Shown: positions 11,101 through 27,000 of the stretch, in pieces | How the letters are laid out: each line of letters begins with the position of its first letter | Position numbering within the stretch: position 1 is the first letter of the stretch | Assembly (NCBI GenBank): GCA_951230915.1 | Contig: OX579637.1 | Coordinates: 17,112,001 to 17,176,000 of the forward strand | Origin: Antitrichia curtipendula | Lineage: Eukaryota > Streptophyta > Bryopsida > Hypnales > Leucodontaceae | Length of the DNA stretch: 64,000 nt | Reading direction: 5' to 3' | The notes under the pieces: generated by a model | Seen by the model: only the letters and a program-made list of their open reading frames with translations | Databases searched by the model: none | Told to the model about the DNA's origin: nothing | Made by a program: the position numbers and the translations under genes

Positions 11101-13106
11101 TGACATTTGGAATTGGGATCCATAAACTACAGGGCAAAGCTGGTCATTTGTACATTTCATTCACGTGGAGAAATTAGAGTATATCGGCAAGTATGAAATC
11201 TCCACATGGATTCTACATGTGGGGATTATTTACAACTTGTACATTTTTATTCGACCGTCCAAGTGCCAACAAATTCCATGACATTTAGAATTGGGATCCA
11301 TAAACTACAGGACAAGGCTGGTCCTTTTTACTTTTCCTTCACGCGGAGAAATTAGAGTATAACGGCAAGTATGAAAACTCCACATGGATTCTACATGTGG
11401 GGATTATTTACAACTTGTACATTTTTATTCGACCGTCCAAGTGCCAACAAATTCCATGACATTTAGAATTGGAATCCATAAACTATAGGGCAAAGCTGGT
11501 CCTTTTTACTTCTCATTCACGTGGAGAAATTAGAGTATATCGGCAAGTATGAAATCTCCACATGGATTCTACATGTGGGGATTATTTACAACTTGTACAT
11601 TTTTATTGGACCCTCCAAGTGCCAACGAATTCCATGACATTTGGAATTGGGATCCATAAACTACAGGGCAAAGCTGATCCTTTTTACTTTTCATTCACGC
11701 GGAGAAATTAGAGTATAACGGCAAGAATGGAATCTCCACATGGATTCTACATGTGGGGATTATTTACAACTTGTACATTTTTTTAAGACCTCCAATTGCC
11801 AACAAATTCCATGACATTTGGAATTGGGATCCATAAACTACAGCGCAAAGCTGGTCCTTTTTACTTTTCATTCACGCGGAGAAATTAGAGTATAACGGCA
11901 AGTATGAAATCTCCACATGGATTCTACATGTGGGGATTATTTACAACTTGTACATTTTTATTCGACCCTCCAAGTGCCAACGAATTCCATGACATTTAGA
12001 ATTAGAATCCATAAACTACAGGGCAAAGCTGGTCCTTTTTACTTTTCAATCTCGCGGAGAAATTAGAGTATAACGGCAAGAATGAAATCTCCACATGGAT
12101 TCTACATGTGGGGATTATTTACAACTTGTACATTTTTATTGGACCCTCCAAGTGCCAACGAAGTCCATGACATTTGGAATTGGGATCCATAAACTACAGG
12201 GCAAAGCTGGTCCTTTTTACTTTTCATTCACGTGGAGAAATTAGAGTATATCGGCAAGTATGAAATCTCCACATGGATTCTACATGTGGGGATTATTTAC
12301 AACTTGTACATTTTTATTGGACCCTCCAAGTGCCAACGAATTCCATGACATTTGGAATTGGGATCCATAAACTACAGGGCAAAGCTGGTCCTTTTTACTT
12401 TTCATTCACGCGGAGAAATTAGAGTATATCGGCAAGTATGAAATCTCCACATGGATTCTACATGTGGGGATTATTTACAACTTGTACATTTTTATTGGAC
12501 CCTCCAAGTGCCAACGAATTCCATGACATTTGGAATTGGGATCCATAAACTACAGGGCAAAGCTGGTCCTTTTTACTTTTCATTCACGCGGAGAAATTAG
12601 AGTATATCGGCAAGTATGAAATCTCCACATGGATTCTACATGTGGGGATTATTTACAACTTGTACATTTTTATTGGACCCTCCAAGTGCCAACGAATTCC
12701 ATGACATTTGGAATTGGGATCCATAAACTACAGGGCAAAGCTGGTCCTTTTTACTTTTCATTCACGCGGAGAAATTAGAGTATATCGGCAAGTATGAAAT
12801 CTCCACATGGATTCTACATGTGGGGATTATTTACAACTTGTACATTTTTATTGGACCCTCCAAGTGCCAACGAATTCCATGACATTTGGAATTGGGATCC
12901 ATAAACTACAGGGCAAAGCTGGTCCTTTTTACTTTTCATTCACGCGGAGAAATTAGAGTATATCGGCAAGTATGAAATCTCCACATGGATTCTACATGTG
13001 GGGATTATTTACAACTTGTACATTTTTATTGGACCCTCCAAGTGCCAACGAATTCCATGACATTTGGAATTGGGATCCATAAACTACAGGGCAAAGCTGG
13101 TCCTTT
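8168..13106 (+). repeat. Fourteen-unit tandem duplication (8168-10615 and 10659-13106)
   Basis: The offset is 2491 bp (14 x 178 minus 1 for one type C unit). Shared markers are GGTCCATTTTACTT (8473 and 10964), the GCTGATCC/AATGGAATCTCC pair followed by AAGACCTCC (9296 and 11787), CAGCGCAAAGC (near 9351 and 11842) and CAATCTCGCGG (near 9556 and 12047). Differences are few, for example CATTGACG near 9027 vs CATTCACG near 11518. Each copy contains a run of nearly identical plain type A units (about 9.76-10.6 kb in the left copy). Confidence 0.88.
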
Positions 13107-16100
13107 TTACTTCTCATTCACGTGGAGAAATTAGAGTATATCGGCAAGTATGAAATCTCCACATGGATTCTACATGTGGGGATTATTTACAACTTGTACA
13201 TTTTTATTGGACCCTCCAAGTGCCAACAAATTCCATGACATTTAGAATTGGAATCCATAAACTACAGGGCAAAGCTGGTCCTTTTTACTTTTCATTCACG
13301 CGGAGAAATTAGAGTATAACGGCAAGTATGAAATCTCCACATGGACTCTACATGTGGGGATTATTTACAACTTGTACATTTTTTTAAAACCTCCAATTGC
13401 CAACAAATTCCATGACATTTAGAATTGGAATCCATAAACTATAGGGCAAAGCTGGTCCTTTTTACTTTTCATTCACGTGGAGAAATTAGAGTATATCGGC
13501 AAGTATGAAATCTCCATATGGATTCTACATGTGGGGATTATTTACAACTTGTACATTTTTATTCGACCGTCCAAGTGCCAACAAATTCCATGACATTTAG
13601 AATTGGAATCCATAGACTACAGGGCAAAGCTGGTCCTTTTTACTTTTCATTCACGCGGAGAAATTAGAGTATAACGGCAAGTATGAAATCTCCACATGGA
13701 TTCTACATGTGGGGATTATTTACAACTTGTACATTTTTATTGGACCCTCCAAGTGCCAACGAATTCCATGACATTTGGAATTGGGATCCATAAACTACAG
13801 GGCAAAGCTGGTCCTTTTTACTTTTCATTCACGTGGAGAAATTAGAGTATATCGGCAAGTATGAAATCTCCACATGGATTCTACATGTGGGGATTATTTA
13901 CAACTTGTACATTTTTATTGGACCCTCCAAGTGCCAACGAATTCCATGACATTTGGAATTGGGATCCATAAACTACAGGGCAAAGCTGGTCCTTTTTACT
14001 TTTCATTCACGCGGAGAAATTAGAGTATAACGGCAAGAATGAAATCTCCACATGGATTCTACATGTGGGGATTATTTACAACTTGTACATTTTTTTAAAA
14101 CCTCCAATTGCCAACAAATTCCATGACATTTAGAATTGGAATCCATAAACTATAGGGCAAAGCTAGTCCTTTTTACTTTTCATTCACGTGGAGAAATTAG
14201 AGTATATCGGCAAGTATGAAATCTCCATATGGATTCTACATGTGGGGATTATTTACAACTTGTACATTTTTATTCGACCGTCCAAGTGCCAACAAATTCC
14301 ATGACATTTAGAATTGGAATCCATAGACTACAGGGCAAAGCTGGTCCTTTTTACTTTTCATTCACGCGGAGAAATTAGAGTATAACGGCAAGTATGAAAT
14401 CTCCACATGGATTCTACATGTGGGGACTATTTACAACTTGTACATTTTTATTGGACCCTCCAAGTGCCAACGAATTCCATGACATTTGGAATTGGGATCC
14501 ATAAACTACAGGGCAAAGCTGGTCCTTTTTACTTTTCATTCACGCGGAGAAATTAGAGTATAACGGCAAGAATGAAATCTCCACATGAATTCTACATGTG
14601 GGGACTATTTACAACTTGTACATTTTTATTGGACCCTCCAAGTGCCAACGAATTCCATGACATTTGGAATTGGGATCCATAAACTACAGGGCAAAGCTGG
14701 TCCTTTTTACTTTTCATTCACGCGGAGAAATTAGAGTATAACGGCAAGTATGAAATTTCCACATGGATTCTACATGTGGGGATTATTTACAACTTGTACT
14801 TTTTTATTGGACCCTCCAAGTGCCAACGAATTCCATGACATTTGGAATTGGGATCCATAAACTACAGGGCAAAGCTGGTCCTTTTTACTTTTCATTCACG
14901 CGGAGAAATTAGAGTATATCGGCAAGTATGAAATCTCCACATGGATTCTACATGTGGGGATTATTTACAACTTGTACATTTTTATTGGACCCTCCAAGTG
15001 CCAACGAATTCCATGACATTTGGAATTGGGATCCATAGACTACAGGGCAAAGCTGGTCCTTTTTACTTTTCATTCACGCGGAGAAATTAGAGTATAACGG
15101 CAAGAATGAAAACTCCACATGATTTCTACATGTGGGGATTATTTACAACTTGTACATTTTTTTAAAACCTCCAATTGCCAACGAATTCCATGACATTTAG
15201 AATTGGAATCCATAAACTATAGGGCAAAGCTGGTCCTTTTTACTTTTCATTCACGCGGAGAAATTAGAGTATATCGGCAAGTATGAAATCTCCACATGGA
15301 TTCTACATGTGGGGATTATTTACAACTTGTATATTTTTATTGGACCCTCCAAGTGCCAACGAATTCCATGACATTTGGAATTGGGATCCATAAACTACAG
15401 GGCAAAGCTGGTCCTTTTTACTTTTCATTCACGCGGAGAAATTAGAGTATAACGGCAAGAATGAAATCTCCACATGGATTCTACATGTGGGGATTATTTA
15501 CAACTTGTATATTTTTATTGGACCCTCCAAGTGCCAACGAATTCCATGACATTTGGAATTGGGATCCATAAACTACAGGGCAAAGCTGGTCCTTTTTACT
15601 TTTCATTCACGCGGAGAAATTAGAGTATAACGGCAAGAATGAAATCTCCACATGGATTCTACATGTGGGGATTATTTACAACTTGTACATTTTTTTAAAA
15701 CCTCCAATTGCCAACAAATTCCAAGACATTTGGAATTGGGATCCATAAACTACAGGGCAAAGCTGGTCCTTTTTACTTTTCATTCACGCGGAGAAATTAG
15801 AGTATATCGGCAAGTATGAAATCTCCACATGGATTCTACATGTGGGGATTATTTACAACTTGTACATTTTTATTGGACCCTCCAAGTGCCAACGAATTCC
15901 ATGACATTTGGAATTGGGATCCATAAACTACAGGGCAAAGCTGGTCCTTTTTACTTTTCATTCACGTGGAGAAATTAGAGTATATCGGCAAGTATGAAAT
16001 CTCCACATGGATTCTACATGTGGGGATTATTTACAACTTGTACATTTTTATTGGACCCTCCAAGTGCCAACGAATTCCATGACATTTGGAATTGGGATCC

Positions 16101-17240
16101 ATAAACTACAGGGCAAAGCTGGTCCTTTTTACTTTTCATTCACGCGGAGAAATTAGAGTATAACGGCAAGAATGAAATCTCCACATGGATTCTACATGTG
16201 GGGATTATTTACAACTTGTACATTTTTTTAAAACCTCCAATTGCCAACAAATTCCATGACATTTAGAATTGGAATCCATAAACTATAGGGCAAAGCTAGT
16301 CCTTTTTACTTTTCATTCACGTCGAGAAATTAGAGTATATCGGCAAGTATGAAATCTCCATATGGATTCTACATGTGGGGATTATTTACAACTTGTACAT
16401 TTTTATTCGACCGTCCAAGTGCCAACAAATTCCATGACATTTAGAATTGGAATCCATAGACTACAGGGCAAAGCTGGTCCTTTTTACTTTTCATTCACGC
16501 GGAGAAATTAGAGTATAACGGCAAGTATGAAATCTCCACATGGATTCTACATGTGGGGACTATTTACAACTTGTACATTTTTATTGGACCCTCCAAGTGC
16601 CAACGAATTCCATGACATTTGGAATTGGGATCCATAAACTACAGGGCAAAGCTGGTCCTTTTTACTTTTCATTCACGCGGAGAAATTAGAGTATAACGGC
16701 AAGAATGAAATCTCCACATGAATTCTACATGTGGGGACTATTTACAACTTGTACATTTTTATTGGACCCTCCAAGTGCCAACGAATTCCATGACATTTGG
16801 AATTGGGATCCATAAACTACAGGGCAAAGCTGGTCCTTTTTACTTTTCATTCACGCGGAGAAATTAGAGTATAACGGCAAGTATGAAATTTCCACATGGA
16901 TTCTACATGTGGGGATTATTTACAACTTGTACATTTTTATTGGACCCTCCAAGTGCCAACGAATTCCATGACATTTGGAATTGGGATCCATAAACTACAG
17001 GGCAAAGCTGGTCCTTTTTACTTTTCATTCACGCGGAGAAATTAGAGTATATCGGCAAGTATGAAATCTCCACATGGATTCTACATGTGGGGATTATTTA
17101 CAACTTGTACATTTTTATTGGACCCTCCAAGTGCCAACGAATTCCATGACATTTGGAATTGGGATCCATAGACTACAGGGCAAAGCTGGTCCTTTTTACT
17201 TTTCATTCACGCGGAGAAATTAGAGTATAACGGCAAGAAT

Positions 17241-20200
17241 GAAATCTCCACATGGATTCTACATGTGGGGATTATTTACAACTTGTACATTTTTTTAAAA
17301 CCTCCAATTGCCAACGAATTCCATGACATTTAGAATTGGAATCCATAAACTATAGGGCAAAGCTGGTCCTTTTTACTTTTCATTCACGTGGAGAAATTAG
17401 AGTATATCGGCAAGTATGAAATCTCCACATGGATTCTACATGTGGGGATTATTTACAACTTGTATATTTTTATTGGACCCTCCAAGTGCCAACGAATTCC
17501 ATGACATTTGGAATTGGGATCCATAAACTACAGGGCAAAGCTGGTCCTTTTTACTTTTCATTCACGCGGAGAAATTAGAGTATAACGGCAAGAATGAAAT
17601 CTCCACATGGATTCTACATGTGGGGATTATTTACAACTTGTACATTTTTTTAAAACCTCCAATTGCCAACAAATTCCAAGACATTTGGAATTGGGATCCA
17701 TAAACTACAGGGCAAAGCTGGTCATTTTTACTTTTCATTCACGCGGAGAAATTAGAGTATATCGGCAAGTATGAAATCTCCACATGGATTCTACATGTGG
17801 GGATTATTTACAACTTGTACATTTTTATTGGACCCTCCAAGTGCCAACGAATTCCATGACATTTGGAATTGGGATCCATAAACTACATGGCAAAGCTGGT
17901 CCTTTTTACTTTTCATTCACGTGGAGAAATTAGAGTATAACGGCAAGAATGAAATCTCCACATGGATTCTACATGTGGGGATTATTTACAACTTGTACAT
18001 TTTTTTAAAACCTCCAATTGCCAACAAATTCCATGACATTTAGAATTGGAATCCATAAACTATAGGGCAAAGCTAGTCCTTTTTACTTTTCATTCACGTG
18101 GAGAAATTAGAGTATATCGGCAAGTATGAAATCTCCATATGGATTCTACATGTGGGGATTATTTACAACTTGTACATTTTTATTCGACCGTCCAAGTGCC
18201 AACAAAATCCATGACATTTAGAATTGGAATCCATAAACTACAGGGCAAAGCTGGTCCTTTTTACTTTTCATTCACGCGGAGAAATTAGAGTATATCGGCA
18301 AGTATGAAATCGCCACATGGATTCTACATGTGGGGACTATTTACAACTTGTACATTTTTATTGGACCCTCCAAGTGCCAACGAATTCCATGACATTTGGA
18401 ATTGGGATCCATAAACTACAGGGCAAAGCAAGTCCTTTTTACTTTTCATTCACGCGGAGAAATTAGAGTATAACGGCAAGAATGAAATCTCCACATGAAT
18501 TCTACATGTGGGGACTATTTACAACTTGTACATTTTTATTGGACCCTCCAAGTGCCAACGAATTCCATGACATTTGGAATTGGGATCCATAAACTACAGG
18601 GCAAAGCTGGTCCTTTTTACTTTTCATTCACGCGGAGAAATTAGAGTATAACGGCAAGTATGAAATTTCCACATGGATTCTACATGTGGGGATTATTTAC
18701 AACTTGTACATTTTTATTGGACCCTCCAAGTGCCAACGAATTCCATGACATTTGGAATTGGGATCCATAAACTACAGGGCAAAGCTGGTCCTTTTTACTT
18801 TTCATTCACGCGGAGAAATTAGAGTATATCGGCAAGTATGAAATCTCCACATGGATTCTACATGTGGGGATTATTTACAACTTGTACATTTTTATTGGAC
18901 CCTCCAAGTGCCAACGAATTCCATAACATTTGGAATTGGGATCCATAAACTACAGGGCAAAGCTGATCCTTTTTACTTTTCATTCACGCGGAGAAATTAG
19001 AGTATAACGGCAAGAATGGAATCTCCACATGGATTCTACATGTGGGGATTATTTACAACTTGTACATTTTTTTAAGACCTCCAATTGCCAACAAATTCCA
19101 TGACATTTGGAATTGGGATCCATAAACTACAGGGCAAAGCTGGTCCTTTTTACTTTTCATTCACGCGGAGAAATTAGAGTATATCGGCAAGTATGAAATC
19201 TCCACATGGATTCTACATGTGGGGATTATTTACAACTTGTATATTTTTATTCGACCCTCCAAGTGCCAACGAATTCCATGACATTTGGAATTGGGATCCA
19301 TAAACTACAGGGCAAAGCTGGTCCTTTTTACTTTTCATTCACGCGGAGAAATTAGAGTATAACGGCAAGTATGAAATCTCCACATGGATTCTACATGTGG
19401 GGATTATTTACAACTTGTACATTTTTATTGGACCCTCCAAGTGCCAACGAATTCCATGACATTTGGAATTGGGATCCATAAACTACAGGGCAAAGCTGGT
19501 CCTTTTTACTTTTCATTCACGTGGAGAAATTAGAGTATATCGGCAAGTATGAAATCTCCACATGGATTCTACATGTGGGGATTATTTACAACTTGTACAT
19601 TTTTTTAAAACCTCCAATTGCCAACGAATTCCATGACATTTAGAATTGGAATCCATAAACTATAGGGCAAAGCTGGTCCTTTTTACTTTTCATTCACGTG
19701 GAGAAATTAGAGTATATCGGCAAGTATGAAATCTCCACATGGATTCTACATGTGGGGATTATTTACAACTTGTACATTTTTATTGGACCCTCCAAGTGCC
19801 AACGAATTCCATGACATTTGGAATTGGGATCCATAAACTACAGGGCAAAGCTGGTCCTTTTTACTTTTCATTCACGCGGAGAAATTAGAGTATAACGGCA
19901 AGAATGAAATCTCCACATGGATTCTACATGTGGGGATTATTTACAACTTGTACATTTTTTTAAAACCTCCAATTGCCAACAAATTCCAAGACATTTGGAA
20001 TTGGGATCCATAAACTACAGGGCAAAGCTGGTCCTTTTTACTTTTCATTCACGCGGAGAAATTAGAGTATATCGGCAAGTATGAAATCTCCACATGGATT
20101 CTACATGTGGGGATTATTTACAACTTGTACATTTTTATTGGACCCTCCAAGTGCCAACGAATTCCATGACATTTGGAATTGGGATCCATAAACTACATGG

Positions 20201-23200
20201 CAAAGCTGGTCCTTTTTACTTTTCATTCACGTGGAGAAATTAGAGTATAACGGCAAGAATGAAATCTCCACATGGATTCTACATGTGGGGATTATTTACA
20301 ACTTGTACATTTTTTTAAAACCTCCAATTGCCAACAAATTCCATGACATTTAGAATTGGAATCCATAAACTATAGGGCAAAGCTAGTCCTTTTTACTTTT
20401 CATTCACGTGGAGAAATTAGAGTATATCGGCAAGTATGAAATCTCCATATGGATTCTACATGTGGGGATTATTTACAACTTGTACATTTTTATTCGACCG
20501 TCCAAGTGCCAACAAAATCCATGACATTTAGAATTGGAATCCATAAACTACAGGGCAAAGCTGGTCCTTTTTACTTTTCATTCACGCGGAGAAATTAGAG
20601 TATATCGGCAAGTATGAAATCGCCACATGGATTCTACATGTGGGGACTATTTACAACTTGTACATTTTTATTGGACCCTCCAAGTGCCAACGAATTCCAT
20701 GACATTTGGAATTGGGATCCATAAACTACAGGGCAAAGCAAGTCCTTTTTACTTTTCATTCACGCGGAGAAATTAGAGTATAACGGCAAGAATGAAATCT
20801 CCACATGAATTCTACATGTGGGGACTATTTACAACTTGTACATTTTTATTGGACCCTCCAAGTGCCAACGAATTCCATGACATTTGGAATTGGGATCCAT
20901 AAACTACAGGGCAAAGCTGGTCCTTTTTACTTTTCATTCACGCGGAGAAATTAGAGTATAACGGCAAGTATGAAATTTCCACATGGATTCTACATGTGGG
21001 GATTATTTACAACTTGTACATTTTTATTGGACCCTCCAAGTGCCAACGAATTCCATGACATTTGGAATTGGGATCCATAAACTACAGGGCAAAGCTGGTC
21101 CTTTTTACTTTTTATTCACGCGGAGAAATTAGAGTATATCGGCAAGTATGAAATCTCCACATGGATTCTACATGTGGGGATTATTTACAACTTGTACATT
21201 TTTATTGGACCCTCCAAGTGCCAACGAATTCCATAACATTTGGAATTGGGATCCATAAACTACAGGGCAAAGCTGATCCTTTTTACTTTTCATTCACGCG
21301 GAGAAATTAGAGTATAACGGCAAGAATGGAATCTCCACATGGATTCTACATGTGGGGATTATTTACAACTTGTACATTTTTTTAAGACCTCCAATTGCCA
21401 ACAAATTCCATGACATTTGGAATTGGGATCCATAAACTACAGGGCAAAGCTGGTCCTTTTTACTTTTCATTCACGCGGAGAAATTAGAGTATATCGGCAA
21501 GTATGAAATCTCCACATGGATTCTACATGTGGGGATTATTTACAACTTGTATATTTTTATTCGACCCTCCAAGTGCCAACGAATTCCATGACATTTGGAA
21601 TTGGGATCCATAAACTACAGGGCAAAGCTGGTCCTTTTTACTTTTCATTCACGCGGAGAAATTAGAGTATAACGGCAAGTATGAAATCTCCACATGGATT
21701 CTACATGTGGGGATTATTTACAACTTGTACATTTTTATTCGACCGTCCAAGTGCCAACGAATTCCATGACATTTAGAATTGGAATCCATAAACTACAGGG
21801 CAAAGCTGGTCCTTTTTACTTTTCATTCTCGCAGAGAAATTAGAGTATAACGGCAAGAATGAAATCTCCACATGGATTCTACATGTGGGGATTATTTACA
21901 ACTTGTACATTTTTATTGGACCCTCCAAGTGCCAACGAATTCCATGAGATTTGGAATTGGGATCCATAAACTACAGGGCAAAGCTAGTCCTTTTTACTTT
22001 TCATTCACGTGGAGAAATTAGAGTATATCGGCAAGTATGAAATCTCCATATGGATTCTACATGTGGGGATTATTTACAACTTGTACATTTTTATTCGACC
22101 GTCCAAGTGCCAACAAATTCCATGACATTTAGAATTGGAATCCATAAACTACAGGGCAAAGCTGGTCCTTTTTACTTTTCATTCACGCGGAGAAATTAGA
22201 GTATATCGGCAAGTATGAAATCGCCACATGGATTCTACATGTGGGGACTATTTACAACTTGTACATTTTTATTGGACCCTCCAAGTGCCAACGAATTCCA
22301 TGACATTTGGAATTGGGATCCATAAACTACAGGGCAAAGCAAGTCCTTTTTACTTTTCATTCACGCGGAGAAATTAGAGTAAAACGGCAAGAATGAAATC
22401 TCCACATGAATTCTACATGTGGGGACTATTTACAACTTGTACATTTTTATTGGACCCTCCAAGTGCCAACGAATTCCATGACATTTGGAATTGGGATCCA
22501 TAAACTACAGGGCAAAGCTGGTCCTTTTTACTTTTCATTGACGCGGAGAAATTAGAGTATAACGGCAAGTATGAAATTTCCACATGGATTCTACATGTGG
22601 GGATTATTTACAACTTGTACATTTTTATTGGACCCTCCAAGTGCCAACGAATTCCATGACATTTGGAATTGGGATCCATAAACTACAGGGCAAAGCTGGT
22701 CCTTTTTACTTTTCATTCACGCGGAGAAATTAGAGTATATCGGCAAGTATGAAATCTCCACATGGATTCTACATGTGGGGATTATTTACAACTTGTACAT
22801 TTTTATTGGACCCTCCAAGTGCCAACGAATTCCATGACATTTGGAATTGGGATCCATAAACTACAGGGCAAAGCTGGTCCTTTTTACTTTTCATTCACGC
22901 GGAGAAATTAGAGTATATCGGCAAGTATGAAATCTCCACATGGATTCTACATGTGGGGATTATTTACAACTTGTACATTTTTATTGGACCCTCCAAGTGC
23001 CAACGAATTCCATAACATTTGGAATTGGGATCCATAAACTACAGGGCAAAGCTGATCCTTTTTACTTTTCATTCACGCGGAGAAATTAGAGTATAACGGC
23101 AAGAATGGAATCTCCACATGGATTCTACATGTGGGGATTATTTACAACTTGTACATTTTTTTAAGACCTCCAATTGCCAACAAATTCCATGACATTTGGA

Positions 23201-25828
23201 ATTGGGATCCATAAACTACAGGGCAAAGCTGGTCCTTTTTACTTTTCATTCACGCGGAGAAATTAGAGTATATCGGCAAGTATGAAATCTCCACATGGAT
23301 TCTACATGTGGGGATTATTTACAACTTGTATATTTTTATTCGACCCTCCAAGTGCCAACGAATTCCATGACATTTGGAATTGGGATCCATAAACTACAGG
23401 GCAAAGCTGGTCCTTTTTACTTTTCATTCACGCGGAGAAATTAGAGTATAACGGCAAGTATGAAATCTCCACATGGATTCTACATGTGGGGATTATTTAC
23501 AACTTGTACATTTTTATTGGACCCTCCAAGTGCCAACGAATTCCATGACATTTGGAATTGGGATCCATAAACTACAGGGCAAAGCTGGTCCTTTTTACTT
23601 TTCATTCACGTGGAGAAATTAGAGTATATCGGCAAGTATGAAATCTCCACATGGATTCTACATGTGGGGATTATTTACAACTTGTACATTTTTTTAAAAC
23701 CTCCAATTGCCAACGAATTCCATGACATTTAGAATTGGAATCCATAAACTATAGGGCAAAGCTGGTCCTTTTTACTTTTCATTCACGTGGAGAAATTAGA
23801 GTATATCGGCAAGTATGAAATCTCCACATGGATTCTACATGTGGGGATTATTTACAACTTGTACATTTTTATTGGACCCTCCAAGTGCCAACGAATTCCA
23901 TGACATTTGGAATTGGGATCCATAAACTACAGGGCAAAGCTGGTCCTTTTTACTTTTCATTCACGCGGAGAAATTAGAGTATAACGGCAAGAATGAAATC
24001 TCCACATGGATTCTACATGTGGGGATTATTTACAACTTGTACATTTTTTTAAAACCTCCAATTGCCAACAAATTCCAAGACATTTGGAATTGGGATCCAT
24101 AAACTACAGGGCAAAGCTGGTCCTTTTTACTTTTCATTCACGCGGAGAAATTAGAGTATATCGGCAAGTATGAAATCTCCACATGGATTCTACATGTGGG
24201 GATTATTTACAACTTGTACATTTTTATTGGACCCTCCAAGTGCCAACGAATTCCATGACATTTGGAATTGGGATCCATAAACTACATGGCAAAGCTGGTC
24301 CTTTTTACTTTTCATTCACGTGGAGAAATTAGAGTATAACGGCAAGAATGAAATCTCCACATGGATTCTACATGTGGGGATTATTTACAACTTGTACATT
24401 TTTTTAAAACCTCCAATTGCCAACAAATTCCATGACATTTAGAATTGGAATCCATAAACTATAGGGCAAAGCTAGTCCTTTTTACTTTTCATTCACGTGG
24501 AGAAATTAGAGTATATCGGCAAGTATGAAATCTCCATATGGATTCTACATGTGGGGATTATTTACAACTTGTACATTTTTATTCGACCGTCCAAGTGCCA
24601 ACAAAATCCATGACATTTAGAATTGGAATCCATAAACTACAGGGCAAAGCTGGTCCTTTTTACTTTTCATTCACGCGGAGAAATTAGAGTATATCGGCAA
24701 GTATGAAATCGCCACATGGATTCTACATGTGGGGACTATTTACAACTTGTACATTTTTATTGGACCCTCCAAGTGCCAACGAATTCCATGACATTTGGAA
24801 TTGGGATCCATAAACTACAGGGCAAAGCAAGTCCTTTTTACTTTTCATTCACGCGGAGAAATTAGAGTATAACGGCAAGAATGAAATCTCCACATGAATT
24901 CTACATGTGGGGACTATTTACAACTTGTACATTTTTATTGGACCCTCCAAGTGCCAACGAATTCCATGACATTTGGAATTGGGATCCATAAACTACAGGG
25001 CAAAGCTGGTCCTTTTTACTTTTCATTCACGCGGAGAAATTAGAGTATAACGGCAAGTATGAAATTTCCACATGGATTCTACATGTGGGGATTATTTACA
25101 ACTTGTACATTTTTATTGGACCCTCCAAGTGCCAACGAATTCCATGACATTTGGAATTGGGATCCATAAACTACAGGGCAAAGCTGGTCCTTTTTACTTT
25201 TCATTCACGCGGAGAAATTAGAGTATATCGGCAAGTATGAAATCTCCACATGGATTCTACATGTGGGGATTATTTACAACTTGTACATTTTTATTGGACC
25301 CTCCAAGTGCCAACGAATTCCATAACATTTGGAATTGGGATCCATAAACTACAGGGCAAAGCTGATCCTTTTTACTTTTCATTCACGCGGAGAAATTAGA
25401 GTATAACGGCAAGAATGGAATCTCCACATGGATTCTACATGTGGGGATTATTTACAACTTGTACATTTTTTTAAGACCTCCAATTGCCAACAAATTCCAT
25501 GACATTTGGAATTGGGATCCATAAACTACAGGGCAAAGCTGGTCCTTTTTACTTTTCATTCACGCGGAGAAATTAGAGTATATCGGCAAGTATGAAATCT
25601 CCACATGGATTCTACATGTGGGGATTATTTACAACTTGTATATTTTTATTCGACCCTCCAAGTGCCAACGAATTCCATGACATTTGGAATTGGGATCCAT
25701 AAACTACAGGGCAAAGCTGGTCCTTTTTACTTTTCATTCACGCGGAGAAATTAGAGTATAACGGCAAGTATGAAATCTCCACATGGATTCTACATGTGGG
25801 GATTATTTACAACTTGTACATTTTTATT
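17241..25828 (+). repeat. 2.19-kb block in three copies (from 17241, 19551, 23640)
   Basis: GGGCAAAGCAAGTCC occurs at 18421, 20731 and 24820, and also at 22332 and 26421. Between copies 1 and 2 the offset is 2310 bp (13 units minus 4 type C deletions). Between copies 2 and 3 it is 4089 bp (23 units minus 5). Shared contents include four type C units in the same order, CTACATGGCAAAGC, CCATATGG, CAACAAAATCC and CATGAATTCTAC. Differences are rare (for example GTCATTTTTA near 17722 vs GTCCTTTTTA). Copy limits come from first mismatches, for example TTGGACCCTCC at 19430 vs TTCGACCGTCC at 21740. Confidence 0.88.
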
Positions 25829-27000
25829 CGACCGTCCAAGTGCCAACGAATTCCATGACATTTAGAATTGGAATCCATAAACTACAGGGCAAAGCTGGTC
25901 CTTTTTACTTTTCATTCTCGCAGAGAAATTAGAGTATAACGGCAAGAATGAAATCTCCACATGGATTCTACATGTGGGGATTATTTACAACTTGTACATT
26001 TTTATTGGACCCTCCAAGTGCCAACGAATTCCATGAGATTTGGAATTGGGATCCATAAACTACAGGGCAAAGCTAGTCCTTTTTACTTTTCATTCACGTG
26101 GAGAAATTAGAGTATATCGGCAAGTATGAAATCTCCATATGGATTCTACATGTGGGGATTATTTACAACTTGTACATTTTTATTCGACCGTCCAAGTGCC
26201 AACAAATTCCATGACATTTAGAATTGGAATCCATAAACTACAGGGCAAAGCTGGTCCTTTTTACTTTTCATTCACGCGGAGAAATTAGAGTATATCGGCA
26301 AGTATGAAATCGCCACATGGATTCTACATGTGGGGACTATTTACAACTTGTACATTTTTATTGGACCCTCCAAGTGCCAACGAATTCCATGACATTTGGA
26401 ATTGGGATCCATAAACTACAGGGCAAAGCAAGTCCTTTTTACTTTTCATTCACGCGGAGAAATTAGAGTAAAACGGCAAGAATGAAATCTCCACATGAAT
26501 TCTACATGTGGGGACTATTTACAACTTGTACATTTTTATTGGACCCTCCAAGTGCCAACGAATTCCATGACATTTGGAATTGGGATCCATAAACTACAGG
26601 GCAAAGCTGGTCCTTTTTACTTTTCATTCACGCGGAGAAATTAGAGTATAACGGCAAGTATGAAATTTCCACATGGATTCTACATGTGGGGATTATTTAC
26701 AACTTGTACATTTTTATTGGACCCTCCAAGTGCCAACGAATTCCATGACATTTGGAATTGGGATCCATAAACTACAGGGCAAAGCTGGTCCTTTTTACTT
26801 TTCATTCACGCGGAGAAATTAGAGTATATCGGCAAGTATGAAATCTCCACATGGATTCTACATGTGGGGATTATTTACAACTTGTACATTTTTATTGGAC
26901 CCTCCAAGTGCCAACGAATTCCATGACATTTGGAATTGGGATCCATAAACTACAGGGCAAAGCTGGTCCTTTTTACTTTTCATTCACGCGGAGAAATTAG
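18670..27000 (+). repeat. 4089-bp tandem duplication (about 18670-22910 and 22760-27000)
   Basis: Markers at exactly 4089 bp are CATGAGATTTGG (21943 and 26032), GTAAAACGG (22379 and 26468), CATTCTCGCAGAG (near 21826 and 25915), and the AAGACCTCC unit (21386 and 25475). The matching length slightly exceeds the period, as expected for a true tandem copy. I found about one difference (CTTTTTATTCACG near 21113 vs CTTTTCATTCACG near 25202), so this is among the youngest events visible. The 2.19-kb repeat is nested inside it. Confidence 0.87.
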
